A stretch of DNA of 64,000 bases from Snodgrassella alvi_G (lineage in GTDB: Bacteria; Pseudomonadota; Gammaproteobacteria; Burkholderiales; Neisseriaceae), in assembly GCA_946478525.1 (NCBI GenBank), contig CAMLCH010000009.1, forward strand, positions 1-64,000, in the 5' to 3' direction. The notes beneath the pieces were generated by a model. The model did no database searches, was not told the origin of the DNA, and was given only the letters and a program-made list of their open reading frames with translations. The number at the start of each line of letters is the position of its first letter. The first letter of the stretch is position 1. Of the stretch, positions 51,783-61,231 are shown in pieces. Both the position numbers and the translations under genes were made by a program.

Positions 51783-54700
51783 GCTTTATCCTCTGAATCA
51801 GGCTGGTTATGCAGCGGTAATACCGCTGTACCATCATTATTGACCGCTATAGGCAATGTTTGGTCCTGATCACCATTTGGGTCTTTTTTATGCCTACTAA
51901 ACAGTGAACGTATACTGGAATAGAATACCGGTACAAAGAAGACAGCCAGAAAAGTACCAACCAACATACCCCACAATACGCTGGTACCAATGGCACGCTG
52001 ACTGGCGGAAGATGCACCACTAGCAAAGTACAGTGGTACTACCCCCATGATGAAGGCAATGGATGTCATCAGAATTGGACGGAAACGCAGATGTGCTGCG
52101 GCCAGTGCTGCTTCAAGCGGAGATTTGCCCTGTTCTTGCAGTTCTTTAGCAAACTCAACAATCAGAATGGCATTTTTGGCACTTAAACCAATTACGGTAA
52201 TCAACCCTACCTGAAAATACACGTCATTTTCCATGCCACGCAGCCATGTTCCCAATACCACACCCAGCAGACCAAGCGGTACGACCAGCATTACGGATAT
52301 AGGGATAGACCAACTTTCGTACAAGGCAGCCAGACATAGGAATACTGCTAATAATGAGAACATATACAGAACCGTTGACTGGCTACCTGCATCTTTCTCT
52401 TCTTTAGACAAACCTGTCCATTCATAACCAAAGCCTTCTGGCAGTTTGCTGGCTAGTTTTTCCATTTCAGCCATAGCATCACCGGTACTGTAGCCGGGTG
52501 CAGCATTACCCGTAATTGACATAGCAGTATAACCGTTATAACGAATGGTTTGGGCTGGGCCGGTTATCCATTGGGCTTTTATCATACTGGCAAGAGGTAC
52601 CATCTTACCTTGAGCATTGGCTACAGTCAGCTTGTTCAGGTCTTCCTGAGTCATACGTGAAGCCACATCACCCTGCACAATCACACGTTGCATACGACCA
52701 GCATTGGGGAAGTCATTAACATAGTTAGAACCTAATGCGGTACCTAATAATGTTGCAATATCACCGAATGACACGCCCTGAGCATTGGCAGCATCACGAT
52801 CAATTTCAATGCGTAATTGTGGTTCATCTTCCATACCATCCGGACGGACCTGCGTCAGTACTTTGCTTTGACGCGCCATACCTAATAATTGATTACGCGC
52901 AGCCAGTAAAGCATCATGTCCCTTACCCCCGCGATCCTGCAAGCGGAAGCTAAAGCCGGTACTGGTACCCAATTCAGGAATAGAGGGTGGTACTACTGCA
53001 AATATGTAACCATCTTTCAGAGACTGCATCATGGCTCCGGTAATTCGGCCTGCCAGTGAATTAGCACTATGCTGAGCGCCACTACGTTCAGACCAGTCTT
53101 TCAGTACCAGAAAGCTTAAACCAACGTTCTGACCTTGTCCGCTCATACCCCAACCCAGCACGGTAACCATGTTTTTTATTTCAGGTTGATGCAGAGTGAA
53201 GTCTTCAATGGTTTGAAATGTTGCAGAAGTACGGTGTTGAGTAGAGCCCGGAGGAAGTTGCACCAAACCCAAAGCATACCCCTGATCTTCTTCCGGCAGG
53301 AATGAAGTTGGCAGGCGCGTCATAACAAATAATGCAACACCAGTCAGAGCAGCATAGATCAGGAAAATACGTTTACTACGATGTAACAGATAGGCCACTT
53401 TGGATTCGTATTTTTTGGTACCACTAGTAAATTTGCGGTTAAACCAGCCAAAAAATCCTTTTTTCTCCGCATCGTGTTCGTTAACCGGTTTAAGCAGAGT
53501 AGCACACAAGGCTGGTGTCAGCGACAATGCCAGAAAAGCGGAGAAGAAAATGGCTACCGACATCACAATAGAAAACTGACGATAAATATTACCGGTAGAT
53601 CCTGAGAAAAACGCCATCGGAATGAATACAGTAATCAGTACCACGGTAATGCCGACTACGGCTCCAGAAATCTGTCCCATGGCTTTTTCTGTTGCCGGTT
53701 TGGGCTGAAGTTTTTCATCAGCCATAATACGTTCAACATTCTCAACCACTACAATAGCATCATCAACGACAATACCAATCACCAGCACCATTGCAAACAT
53801 TGTCAGTACATTAATGGATAGCCCAGTAAAATACATAACTGCGAAGGCGCCCAGCAGGGCAATTGGCACCACAATTGTTGGAATCAGGGTATAGCGGATA
53901 TTTTGCAAAAATAACAGCATCACCAAAAATACCAACACAATCGCTTCAACTAAAGTGTGTACTACTTTTTCAATAGAAATGCTCACGAAAGTAGAACTGT
54001 CATAAGGTGCAGACCAGTTCATACCAGCCGGAAAATATTTCTTTAAATCGTCTAATTTGGCTTTTACAGCATTGGCAGTGGCCAGAGCGTTACCTTTGGT
54101 AGTCAGCTGAATACCAGTACCTACTGCATCTTTACCATTCAAACGAGCACGGTTTGAGTAATCCTGTTTGCCCATTTCCACGCGGGCAACATCCCGCAGA
54201 CGCACCATTGAACCATCAGTATTGGCTTTAATGATGATATTTTCAAACTGTTCAACAGTTTTCAGCTGTCCCGGAACGACAATAGTGGCAGTGGTCTGTA
54301 TATTATCTGGAGAAGGCAATGCTCCTAGACTACCGGCTGAAATTTGCTGGTTTTGTGAGGCAACGGCAGCATTAACCTGCGCCGGGCTCAGATTTACACT
54401 GCGCAATTTATCCGCATCCAGCCAAATACGAATAGCGCGTTCAGAACCGAACACCATTACGTTACCCACACCATCAATACGCTGTAGCTCAGGCTGGATA
54501 TTACGTGCCACATAATCGGCAATATCTGCCGGTGTCAGATTAGCATTGTCGCTGGTAAACATGGTTACCATCAGGAAGTTACTGCGTGATTTGGCAATCT
54601 GCACACCTGTTTGTTTCACCATTGCTGGCAAACGTGGTTCGGCACGAGAAAGGGCGTTTTGCACATTCATCTGCGCAATATCATCATCGGTTCCGGGGTT

Positions 54701-54982
54701 GAAAGTTAATGTCAGTGAACCCGTGCCGTTAGACAAGGATTTGGCTTCCATATATTCCAGATTTTCCAGACCATTCATTTCACGCTCAATACGTGACAAT
54801 ACGGTATCTTCAATAGTCTGTGCATCTGCACCCGGATAAGAAATTGACAATGTAATAGATGGCGGAGCTACTGTCGGATATTGTGCAACAGGTAGTTTGG
54901 TAATACACACAATACCGGCAATGATGATGAACAAAGCCACTACCCATGCAAAAATCGGTCGGTTAATAAAAAATCGTGACAT
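51779..54982 (-). CDS. mtrD: RND multidrug transporter MtrD
   Basis: This 1067-residue HAE1-family proton antiporter is the inner-membrane pump of the system. It begins MSRFFINRPIFAWVVALFII and has 12 membrane helices in two halves separated by large periplasmic loops. The proton-relay Asp407 and Asp408 lie in VLVIGIVVDDAIVVVENVER, with FLPEEDQGYALGLVQLPPGS at the start of the second periplasmic loop. The C-terminal tail after helix 12 is about 40 residues, rich in Asp and Gln. It starts 12 bases after mtrC. Substrates of the Neisseria pump are detergents, bile salts, dyes and cationic peptides; that range is assumed by homology. Confidence 0.95.
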   Translation of the reverse strand: MSRFFINRPIFAWVVALFIIIAGIVCITKLPVAQYPTVAPPSITLSISYPGADAQTIEDTVLSRIEREMNGLENLEYMEAKSLSNGTGSLTLTFNPGTDDDIAQMNVQNALSRAEPRLPAMVKQTGVQIAKSRSNFLMVTMFTSDNANLTPADIADYVARNIQPELQRIDGVGNVMVFGSERAIRIWLDADKLRSVNLSPAQVNAAVASQNQQISAGSLGALPSPDNIQTTATIVVPGQLKTVEQFENIIIKANTDGSMVRLRDVARVEMGKQDYSNRARLNGKDAVGTGIQLTTKGNALATANAVKAKLDDLKKYFPAGMNWSAPYDSSTFVSISIEKVVHTLVEAIVLVFLVMLLFLQNIRYTLIPTIVVPIALLGAFAVMYFTGLSINVLTMFAMVLVIGIVVDDAIVVVENVERIMADEKLQPKPATEKAMGQISGAVVGITVVLITVFIPMAFFSGSTGNIYRQFSIVMSVAIFFSAFLALSLTPALCATLLKPVNEHDAEKKGFFGWFNRKFTSGTKKYESKVAYLLHRSKRIFLIYAALTGVALFVMTRLPTSFLPEEDQGYALGLVQLPPGSTQHRTSATFQTIEDFTLHQPEIKNMVTVLGWGMSGQGQNVGLSFLVLKDWSERSGAQHSANSLAGRITGAMMQSLKDGYIFAVVPPSIPELGTSTGFSFRLQDRGGKGHDALLAARNQLLGMARQSKVLTQVRPDGMEDEPQLRIEIDRDAANAQGVSFGDIATLLGTALGSNYVNDFPNAGRMQRVIVQGDVASRMTQEDLNKLTVANAQGKMVPLASMIKAQWITGPAQTIRYNGYTAMSITGNAAPGYSTGDAMAEMEKLASKLPEGFGYEWTGLSKEEKDAGSQSTVLYMFSLLAVFLCLAALYESWSIPISVMLVVPLGLLGVVLGTWLRGMENDVYFQVGLITVIGLSAKNAILIVEFAKELQEQGKSPLEAALAAAHLRFRPILMTSIAFIMGVVPLYFASGASSASQRAIGTSVLWGMLVGTFLAVFFVPVFYSSIRSLFSRHKKDPNGDQDQTLPIAVNNDGTAVLPLHNQPDSEDKA

Positions 54983-54994
54983 ATTACTTATTCC

Positions 54995-56230
54995 TTACTT
55001 GCCTTGAGAGGCAGAAGCCGCTGCTGCCTTTGGTGCGGATGCCGCCGAAGCAGGTGCACCAGTTGGTGCAGTAGCTTTAGCTGGCTGCCAAGGTCTTGTC
55101 TGAACTTTTTTGGCGCCTGTTAGCTGTACTAAAGCCAAACCATCCATAGCCACTTTATCACCAGTACGCAATCCATCAGTAATGATCCAGTTATTGCCTT
55201 GTTGCTGGGCAATCGTCACTTTGCGAACTTCCAGCGAACCGTCAGCTTTTACCACTGTCACGGTATCACTGCTGGCTCCGCGAGTTACCGCTTCCATCGG
55301 TATCAACACCGCATTCTGAATCTCAGCCTGAGGAATTTCTACCCGTACAAACTGTCCCGGTAATAACATATCGTTATCATTCGGAATTTCGGCACGCACT
55401 TTTACTTCTCCAGTGCCTTCATCAACGGTCATATCAGTAAACAGTAAGCGTCCTTTTTGTGGATAATCGCTGCCATCGTCCAGTTTAATAGCAACTTCAA
55501 TGGCTCCGTCCAGTGTTTTCATTTTGCCAGTCGCAATTGCCTGCCGAATTTTCATTGCCTGAGCTGCGGTCTGAGTTAAATCCACATATAGAGTATGAGT
55601 TTGCTGAATCAACGCCAATTGAGTGACTTCATTCTGACCAACTAACGCGCCTTCAGTTACCAGAGCTTTACCGATTCGGCCGGAAATAGGAGCACGCACG
55701 TACGCGTAACCAACATTAATTTGTGCAGATCTGATAGCTGCCTGAGCACTTTGAATTTGAGCTCGTGCCAGACGTTGTTGAGCGATAGCCTGATCAAACT
55801 CCTGTTTACTGATAGCATCAGCAGCTACCAGTGGTCGATAACGCATAACATCTGCGTCAGCTTTAGCTGCATTGGCCCGCGCAGTAGCCAGACTGGCCTG
55901 AGCAGATTGTAGTGAGGCAACATAGGGAGCATTATCTATCTGAAATAGTGGCTGCCCTTCTTTAACATAACTACCCTCTACGAATAGACGTTTTAGTAAG
56001 ACACCAGCCACTCGTGCACGCACTTCAGATTCACGAATCGGTTTTAAACGACCAGTCAATTCAGACTCTACAGTTACTGTCGTTGGTTTTACAGTCATTA
56101 CACTTACCATAGGAGGCTTTTGTGCATGCCCACCATCTTTTTTGCCACATGCAGCCATCGCCAGTGCACTTGCCAGCACTACCGCGCTGATGCGCCATTT
56201 ATTCGTTTTTTGATCCGTTCTCATACTCAC
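54995..56230 (-). CDS. mtrC: Membrane fusion protein MtrC
   Basis: This 411-residue periplasmic adaptor lipoprotein links MtrD to MtrE. The lipoprotein signal ends LAMAACGKKDGG. Then follow the beta-barrel/lipoyl segments (RARVAGVLLKRLFVEGSYVK, EGQPLFQIDNAPYVASLQSA), a helical hairpin, and YVRAPISGRIGKALVTEGAL for the second lipoyl half. The C-terminal 35 residues are Ala/Pro-rich (ATAPTGAPASAASAPKAAAA). It is the first gene of the operon, divergent from mtrR, with a palindromic operator in the 296-base gap. Confidence 0.94.
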   Translation of the reverse strand: MSMRTDQKTNKWRISAVVLASALAMAACGKKDGGHAQKPPMVSVMTVKPTTVTVESELTGRLKPIRESEVRARVAGVLLKRLFVEGSYVKEGQPLFQIDNAPYVASLQSAQASLATARANAAKADADVMRYRPLVAADAISKQEFDQAIAQQRLARAQIQSAQAAIRSAQINVGYAYVRAPISGRIGKALVTEGALVGQNEVTQLALIQQTHTLYVDLTQTAAQAMKIRQAIATGKMKTLDGAIEVAIKLDDGSDYPQKGRLLFTDMTVDEGTGEVKVRAEIPNDNDMLLPGQFVRVEIPQAEIQNAVLIPMEAVTRGASSDTVTVVKADGSLEVRKVTIAQQQGNNWIITDGLRTGDKVAMDGLALVQLTGAKKVQTRPWQPAKATAPTGAPASAASAPKAAAASASQGK

Positions 56231-56396
56231 CTCATATGTGCATATACTAAAATTTAAATTAATCTTTACACATGTCTATACTAAAACCATGACACAAATA
56301 GCGCCTGCGTCAACATTCTCATTGCTGAATAAAATTTACCAAACAAAGAGATATGTAAAGACAGACGATTGAAAAATAACTTTACGCTGCACATTA

Positions 56397-56416
56397 TACA
56401 TGCAACAATGTATGTA
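56397..56416. promoter_or_regulatory. Probable MtrR operator
   Basis: TACATGCAACAATGTATGTA is an imperfect palindrome close to the operators of AcrR/TtgR-type repressors (TACATACATT...AATGTATGTA in E. coli acr). It lies between the divergent mtrC and mtrR genes, 167 and 111 bases from their starts, where MtrR sites are found in gonococcus. Confidence 0.7.
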
Positions 56417-56526
56417 AACCAAGTACAATCTTTTAATCTCAATGCATTGTAATCAAAAATTACAACGCCATTCGAAATTAATATCGATTTTGCCTAATTT
56501 AATACAAAGATTTATGGAAAATGATC

Positions 56527-57168
56527 ATGCGCAAAACCAAAGAAGAAGCACAACAAACTAAAGAAGCATTGCTGGCTGCTGCTCTTGACGTGTTTTACCA
56601 GCGTGGAGTGAGCCGAGCTTCTTTGCATGAAATTGCAACGGCTGCTGGTGTAACACGTGGTGCTTTATATTGGCATTTTAAAAATAAGGAAGACTTGTTT
56701 GACGCATTATTCCAGCAGGTTTTCTGTCCATTAAGAACTCAGTTACAACATGATATTGACACCAGTTCTCCTGGAGCACTGAATAATATGATGCAAGCGA
56801 TGGAACAAATGTTTTTTCGTATGTCCAGTGATGAAAGTTACCGAAAATTCTGTTATATCCTATATTTAAATTGTGAGCATACGGCAGATAACAAAGCTAT
56901 TGGAAAATTGTTGCAAAAATACCAAAATTTATGGTGGCAAAATCTTTGTACCGTTTTTCAAATAAGCTGTGAACAAAATATCCTGCCACAGGATTCAGAT
57001 ATAGAACAGGCAGCTTTATACTTTCAGGCTTTATTTATGGGTTTAACAACACTCTGGCTTAGTAATTTACAAACATTGGATATTAATAAAATCGCACACA
57101 ATTTTATTAATATTGCCCTCGAATCATTGCGCCATAATCCCAGACTACGCAAAAACCCCGAAGCCTAA
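56527..57168 (+). CDS. mtrR: TetR-family repressor MtrR
   Basis: This 213-residue repressor of the MtrCDE pump begins MRKTKEEAQQTKEALLAAAL. The N-terminal helix-turn-helix is SLHEIATAAGVTRGALYWHF (about residues 31-50), followed by KNKEDLFDALFQQV, nearly identical to the gonococcal protein as I recall it. The C-terminal ligand pocket is variable. The ATG at 56527 (TATGGAAAATGATC upstream) is chosen over the in-frame ATG six bases earlier because of this match. It is divergent from mtrC; the palindrome between them suggests repression of mtrCDE and possibly of itself. Confidence 0.93.
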   Translation: MRKTKEEAQQTKEALLAAALDVFYQRGVSRASLHEIATAAGVTRGALYWHFKNKEDLFDALFQQVFCPLRTQLQHDIDTSSPGALNNMMQAMEQMFFRMSSDESYRKFCYILYLNCEHTADNKAIGKLLQKYQNLWWQNLCTVFQISCEQNILPQDSDIEQAALYFQALFMGLTTLWLSNLQTLDINKIAHNFINIALESLRHNPRLRKNPEA

Positions 57169-58646
57169 TTCCAAAAAGCCATTTATTTTTAGCACATTGG
57201 CATTATAAAAATATTAATACTATTGCTGTAAATGTTGTCATGACAATTGGTTTTTTACTAGTATTTTATTAGGTTATTGATTCTATATCTGACCAACACA
57301 ACAGTTCGTTGGTGTACTTATCTTCCTTTAATTAAGGACTAAAAATAACAGAAAATATAATTTTATAATTGTGGCTATTTGGCGATATAGGCTTTTTTAG
57401 CTAAATATTTATTGTAAATATAAAATAATGTAGAAGTTCCCCAATAAAACCAACCAAAGCAAGACTTAACCAGTTTGAGTTAGATTTTATGATTAAATTA
57501 TATTAATTAAATATAAATCATTACTGGTAAAAAAATAATATCTTCTTTTAAACTTTAATTATTATCAGCACCCGCTAATATTCTGAATAAAATCATTGAA
57601 CTACAATTCAAATGGTTTTAATGAAAACCTGATTTTTATCTTGATTATCTTCAGGTAATGAAGCATATGGTAACTTGCAACTTTATTAGTTTTAAAAATT
57701 GCGTATTTATTCACCTATTACTCACCACTTAGCCATCTATAAATTTTTATAAAAAATAACTGACTAAATATGCATTATGCAATAATCAATTCAATTGAAC
57801 AGCAAAATGGTCAACTTTATTTGCCGAAATATGTTTCAAATTGTTTTGCCAAAGAATCATTCCTGAATTGAATATATTTATTAGCAAATACAGAATATAA
57901 AAAACTACAAAATTGCTGTGATGTTGAATAATAGACTAAAAACTACTGTGGCTATGGTACGTTATTTAGTGAAATGCGATTCGCTCAAAGCAATAGAAAC
58001 GAATTTTGTTTGCCATTTGAATGGCCAGCTGTTCGCTCAATCATTGTAAACAATCCATATAAAATATTTTCAAATCTTTGTTGAAATTTCTTTTAGTTAC
58101 CAATATTGCCAGATAATCATAGTGTATAAATTTTAGAATTTATAATGTATATCAGAGATACTACTACAAATTAATGATTAGAAATTATGTAATTCAGTAG
58201 CCAAAAAGGTGGTCAATCTGGCTATACAATATTTTTAATAATGATGGATGGTTAATTAAAACTAATTTTCTGTTTATTGCCATTTCAAAAATTTAAAATA
58301 GCTGGTTTCCGACACCTTTTTTACCCTGCTCATTTGTTTCAATTGTTTTAGAAAAATACCGAGGTCGCCAAACACCGTCACATTTTAGTCTTTTTGTAAT
58401 GCATGGGAATAAAATTTTATTTTTAGTGAGTAGATAGCAGCCTCAATAATATATAAAGCCCCTATTAGCAAAGCTCAATCATAACTTCTGTCTTTACCAT
58501 TAAGAAATACAACTACAGATTCTCAATGTTTAAAGCTACTCTCAAATTGATACAGATATGCAGTAACTATATGGACACCCCATTACATCTGCTACGATAT
58601 ATTTAATAGAAAAGCAGATCTTCCGGTTTGTCCATCTAATACCAAA
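57169..58646. other. 1.5-kb AT-rich gene-poor stretch
   Basis: It is almost free of open frames. The only coding-like trace is on minus at about 57375-57479, reading KLVKSCFGWFYWGTSTLFYI, then YNKYLAKKAYIAK and a stop, with no start. It looks like the C-terminus of a lost membrane protein but is unassigned. No tRNA, repeat or strong hairpin is seen elsewhere. Confidence 0.45.
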
Positions 58647-59099
58647 CTAATTATCGTCCCGGACACGTAATAGCATTACCGGAATATCTGATTGACGCAA
58701 CACACCTTCAGCCACAGAACCCATCAATACATGCATAAATCCACTAAATCCATGTGTACCCATCACCACCAAATCCACCTCATGCTCCGTAGCTTCACGG
58801 ATCAGCAAATCAGCGATTTTATCCCCAGCACTTTCAATTACCTCAATTTCAAATGGTATCTGCGACTGTTCCAACATTTCCTGAGCTTCACGTACTCCTT
58901 TCTCTCCAGCAGCATTTACTGCTTTACGCACTTCTTCCGAAGGCATCGCACCGACTCCGCCCCAGCTAAATTGCGCTAGATCTACCACATTAACTACCCG
59001 GATAACTGAATTGCACAGCTTAGCCAGCATAATAGCTTCCTGTAATGCTCTTTTTGCTGCAGCACTTTCATCTACCGGTACCATAATTTTGTGATACAT
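58647..59099 (-). CDS. Universal stress protein, UspA family
   Basis: This 150-residue cytoplasmic USP-domain protein begins MYHKIMVPVDESAAAKRALQ, with the nucleotide-site motif VVMGTHGFSGFMHVLMGSVA (GxHGxxG...GSV) near residues 112-132, so it belongs to the ATP-binding subgroup. It ends LRQSDIPVMLLRVRDDN. Its role is stress survival by family; details are unknown. It is divergent from the thioesterase gene, and the 168 bases between them hold both promoters. Confidence 0.93.
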   Translation of the reverse strand: MYHKIMVPVDESAAAKRALQEAIMLAKLCNSVIRVVNVVDLAQFSWGGVGAMPSEEVRKAVNAAGEKGVREAQEMLEQSQIPFEIEVIESAGDKIADLLIREATEHEVDLVVMGTHGFSGFMHVLMGSVAEGVLRQSDIPVMLLRVRDDN

Positions 59100-59267
59100 C
59101 GTTATCCTCCCAAACTATTTAGCAATCGCAGAACTGCTATTAGCAACTCTGTAAAATAATCATCATTTTTAAGCTTAGCACAAATTTGCCATAATCACTG
59201 TTAGTGTAACAACTGATATCCTAAAAACTGCTAACATCACTTCAGTATTTTCACTAGGATTAACATA

Positions 59268-59699
59268 ATGAGCCGATTACATATTCAGCAACCAGATCTG
59301 TGGAATTTTCACACTCAGATTACTGTTCACATTGGTGATATCAATTATGGTAATCATCTGGCTAATGATGCAGTCTTACGTTTGTGTCACGAGGCCCGTT
59401 TACGTTTACTGACTTCAATGAACTACAGCGAGATGAATATTGAAGGTACTGGTCTGATCATGCTTGATGCCTTAGTTGAATATAAAAATCAGGCTTATTA
59501 TGGTGATATACTGGAATTCAGCCTAGCTATTACCGATGTAAGTAAGATCGGCTTTAATCTTATTTATCGAATCAGTCGTGTCAAAGATGGCAAAATAATT
59601 GCCATGGTACAAACTGGGATGGCTTTTTTTGACTATAATCGCCAGCGCATCAGTCGCACTCCTGAGCACTTTCATCAACGCATCAATCAGGTTAAATAA
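59268..59699 (+). CDS. Acyl-CoA thioesterase, 4-HBA-CoA (hotdog) type
   Basis: This 143-residue single-domain hotdog protein has the active-site segment VHIGDINYGNHLANDAVLRL with the Asp of this class, then HEARLRLLTSMNY, LDALVEYKNQAYYGDILEFS and IAMVQTGMAFFDYNRQRI. It probably hydrolyses acyl-CoA in the cytoplasm; the substrate is unknown. The xerC ATG follows the stop codon with no gap, so the two genes are co-translated. Confidence 0.85.
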   Translation: MSRLHIQQPDLWNFHTQITVHIGDINYGNHLANDAVLRLCHEARLRLLTSMNYSEMNIEGTGLIMLDALVEYKNQAYYGDILEFSLAITDVSKIGFNLIYRISRVKDGKIIAMVQTGMAFFDYNRQRISRTPEHFHQRINQVK

Positions 59700-60602
59700 A
59701 TGTCAGTACATCCACATTCAGACTGGACTTTATGGTCAGAATTTTTTCTTCATCTGCGTCAACGCGGTCTGTCTCCCCTAACAATAAGCGCATATGAACG
59801 AGATCTGAATCAGCTGCAAAAATTATTACCTGATCAACTCAACTGCAAAGATGTAACTCGCTTACATTTAATTGGCGTATTAAAAAAACTGAGCGGATTG
59901 GGTGATAAGCCAGCATCACTGGCACGCAAACTCAGTACATGGCGCGCCTATTTCAACTTTCTGCAACAACAAGGACAATTAAGTAATAATCCGGCTACCA
60001 ATATTAAGGCGCCCAAAGCAGGAGCACGACTACCGAAAGCCGTGCCGGCAGAAAAACTCAATCAGACCTTTGACCATCCAGATATCAATACGCCACTTTC
60101 TTTGCGGGATCAGGCCATATTCGAACTACTATACGGTAGCGGATTACGTCTAAGTGAGTTAGTACAATTGGATTTGCATCATCTGGTATTAGAAGAAAAC
60201 TGGGTACATGTTTCCGGAAAAGGCAATAAACAGCGACAAGTACCTTTAGGCAGTAAATCTATTGTGGCACTGCGTCGTTATCTGCCTCACCGCATTGCTA
60301 GAAGTGGTGAAAATGCCGTCTTTACGAGTCGCAGAGGCACTCGTCTTACGGCCAGGCAAATCCAGAATCGTCTCAACGTCTGGTCTATTACTCACGGCAG
60401 CGATCGACATTTGTCTCCTCATATGCTTCGCCATAGCTTTGCCAGTCATGTGTTACAAAATGCCCATGATATTCGTGCTGTACAGGAATTATTAGGACAT
60501 AAATCCATCAGTACTACCCAGCAATACACCAAGCTAGATTTCAACCATTTAGCTCAAATTTATGATGATACTCATCCACGCGCTAAACGGCGTAGCAAAT
60601 AA
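59700..60602 (+). CDS. xerC: Tyrosine recombinase XerC
   Basis: XerC, with XerD, resolves chromosome dimers at dif. The 300-residue protein has an N-terminal core-binding SAM-like domain (FFLHLRQRGLSPLTISAYER) and the catalytic domain with Arg150 in GSGLRLSEL, Lys near 174 in VSGKGNKQRQVPLG, His241 and Arg244 in SPHMLRHSF, His near 267 in LLGHKSISTTQQYT and nucleophile Tyr276. The ending HLAQIYDDTHPRAKRRSK is of the XerC type rather than XerD. It directly follows the thioesterase gene. Confidence 0.93.
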   Translation: MSVHPHSDWTLWSEFFLHLRQRGLSPLTISAYERDLNQLQKLLPDQLNCKDVTRLHLIGVLKKLSGLGDKPASLARKLSTWRAYFNFLQQQGQLSNNPATNIKAPKAGARLPKAVPAEKLNQTFDHPDINTPLSLRDQAIFELLYGSGLRLSELVQLDLHHLVLEENWVHVSGKGNKQRQVPLGSKSIVALRRYLPHRIARSGENAVFTSRRGTRLTARQIQNRLNVWSITHGSDRHLSPHMLRHSFASHVLQNAHDIRAVQELLGHKSISTTQQYTKLDFNHLAQIYDDTHPRAKRRSK

Positions 60603-61231
60603 ACATTTTTAGAATACAACTAAATCATCACCATGAATCTATAACAAATATTATTATCATTCTAAGTGACTTTTTATGATTGCCATTAATATTCAGATAA
60701 AATAAACCAACTAAACAATTCCATTTATTTAACATTGTTATCTTAAATAACATCTTATATTTTATAAAGAATGAAAGAATATTAGTGGAGTTATATATAT
60801 GCTTATAAATAATTACACAATAATCAGATAACAATCATATACCTGCAATAAGCATTTGTTTATTCTGAATGCGATTGTTTTTTATATATATAAAATTGAT
60901 TTGATTAAATATTTTACTAACAATTGTTTCCTTTGTACCAGCTATTCATACTTTTTTATATTTATCCATAATCATTAAAACTAAAAAACCCCTCCAGTTG
61001 GTAGCACCAAACAAATACAATACGCAATAAATGTTTATGTCATATTAATAAAGCCATTTTAATTGATCTCTATTTCATTATCGGAATTTATATTGGTAGT
61101 CAAAATAAAAATTAACAAATAAATATATCTCCTTAATTATAAATAAATTAATTTACAAATAGCAAAGTGATAAGCTAAACTAAATATAAATGATTATCAT
61201 TCTAATTTTATTAAACACACAGTAGAATTCC
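60603..61231. other. AT-rich spacer before receptor 3
   Basis: About 630 bases with no credible gene. The only recognised element is the Fur-box core at 61189-61201. A weaker Fur-like stretch near 60649-60665 was not accepted. Confidence 0.5.
61189..61201 (+). promoter_or_regulatory. Fur box core upstream of receptor 3
   Basis: AATGATTATCATT is a perfect 13-base palindrome identical to the core of the Fur consensus apart from the central base. The outer hexamer bases do not match. It lies 30 bases before the receptor ATG. Confidence 0.65.

Noticed and set aside
60649..60665. Fur-like TATTATTATCATTCTA after xerC
   Set aside because: Only one half resembles the consensus, and it is not near a start codon of an iron gene.
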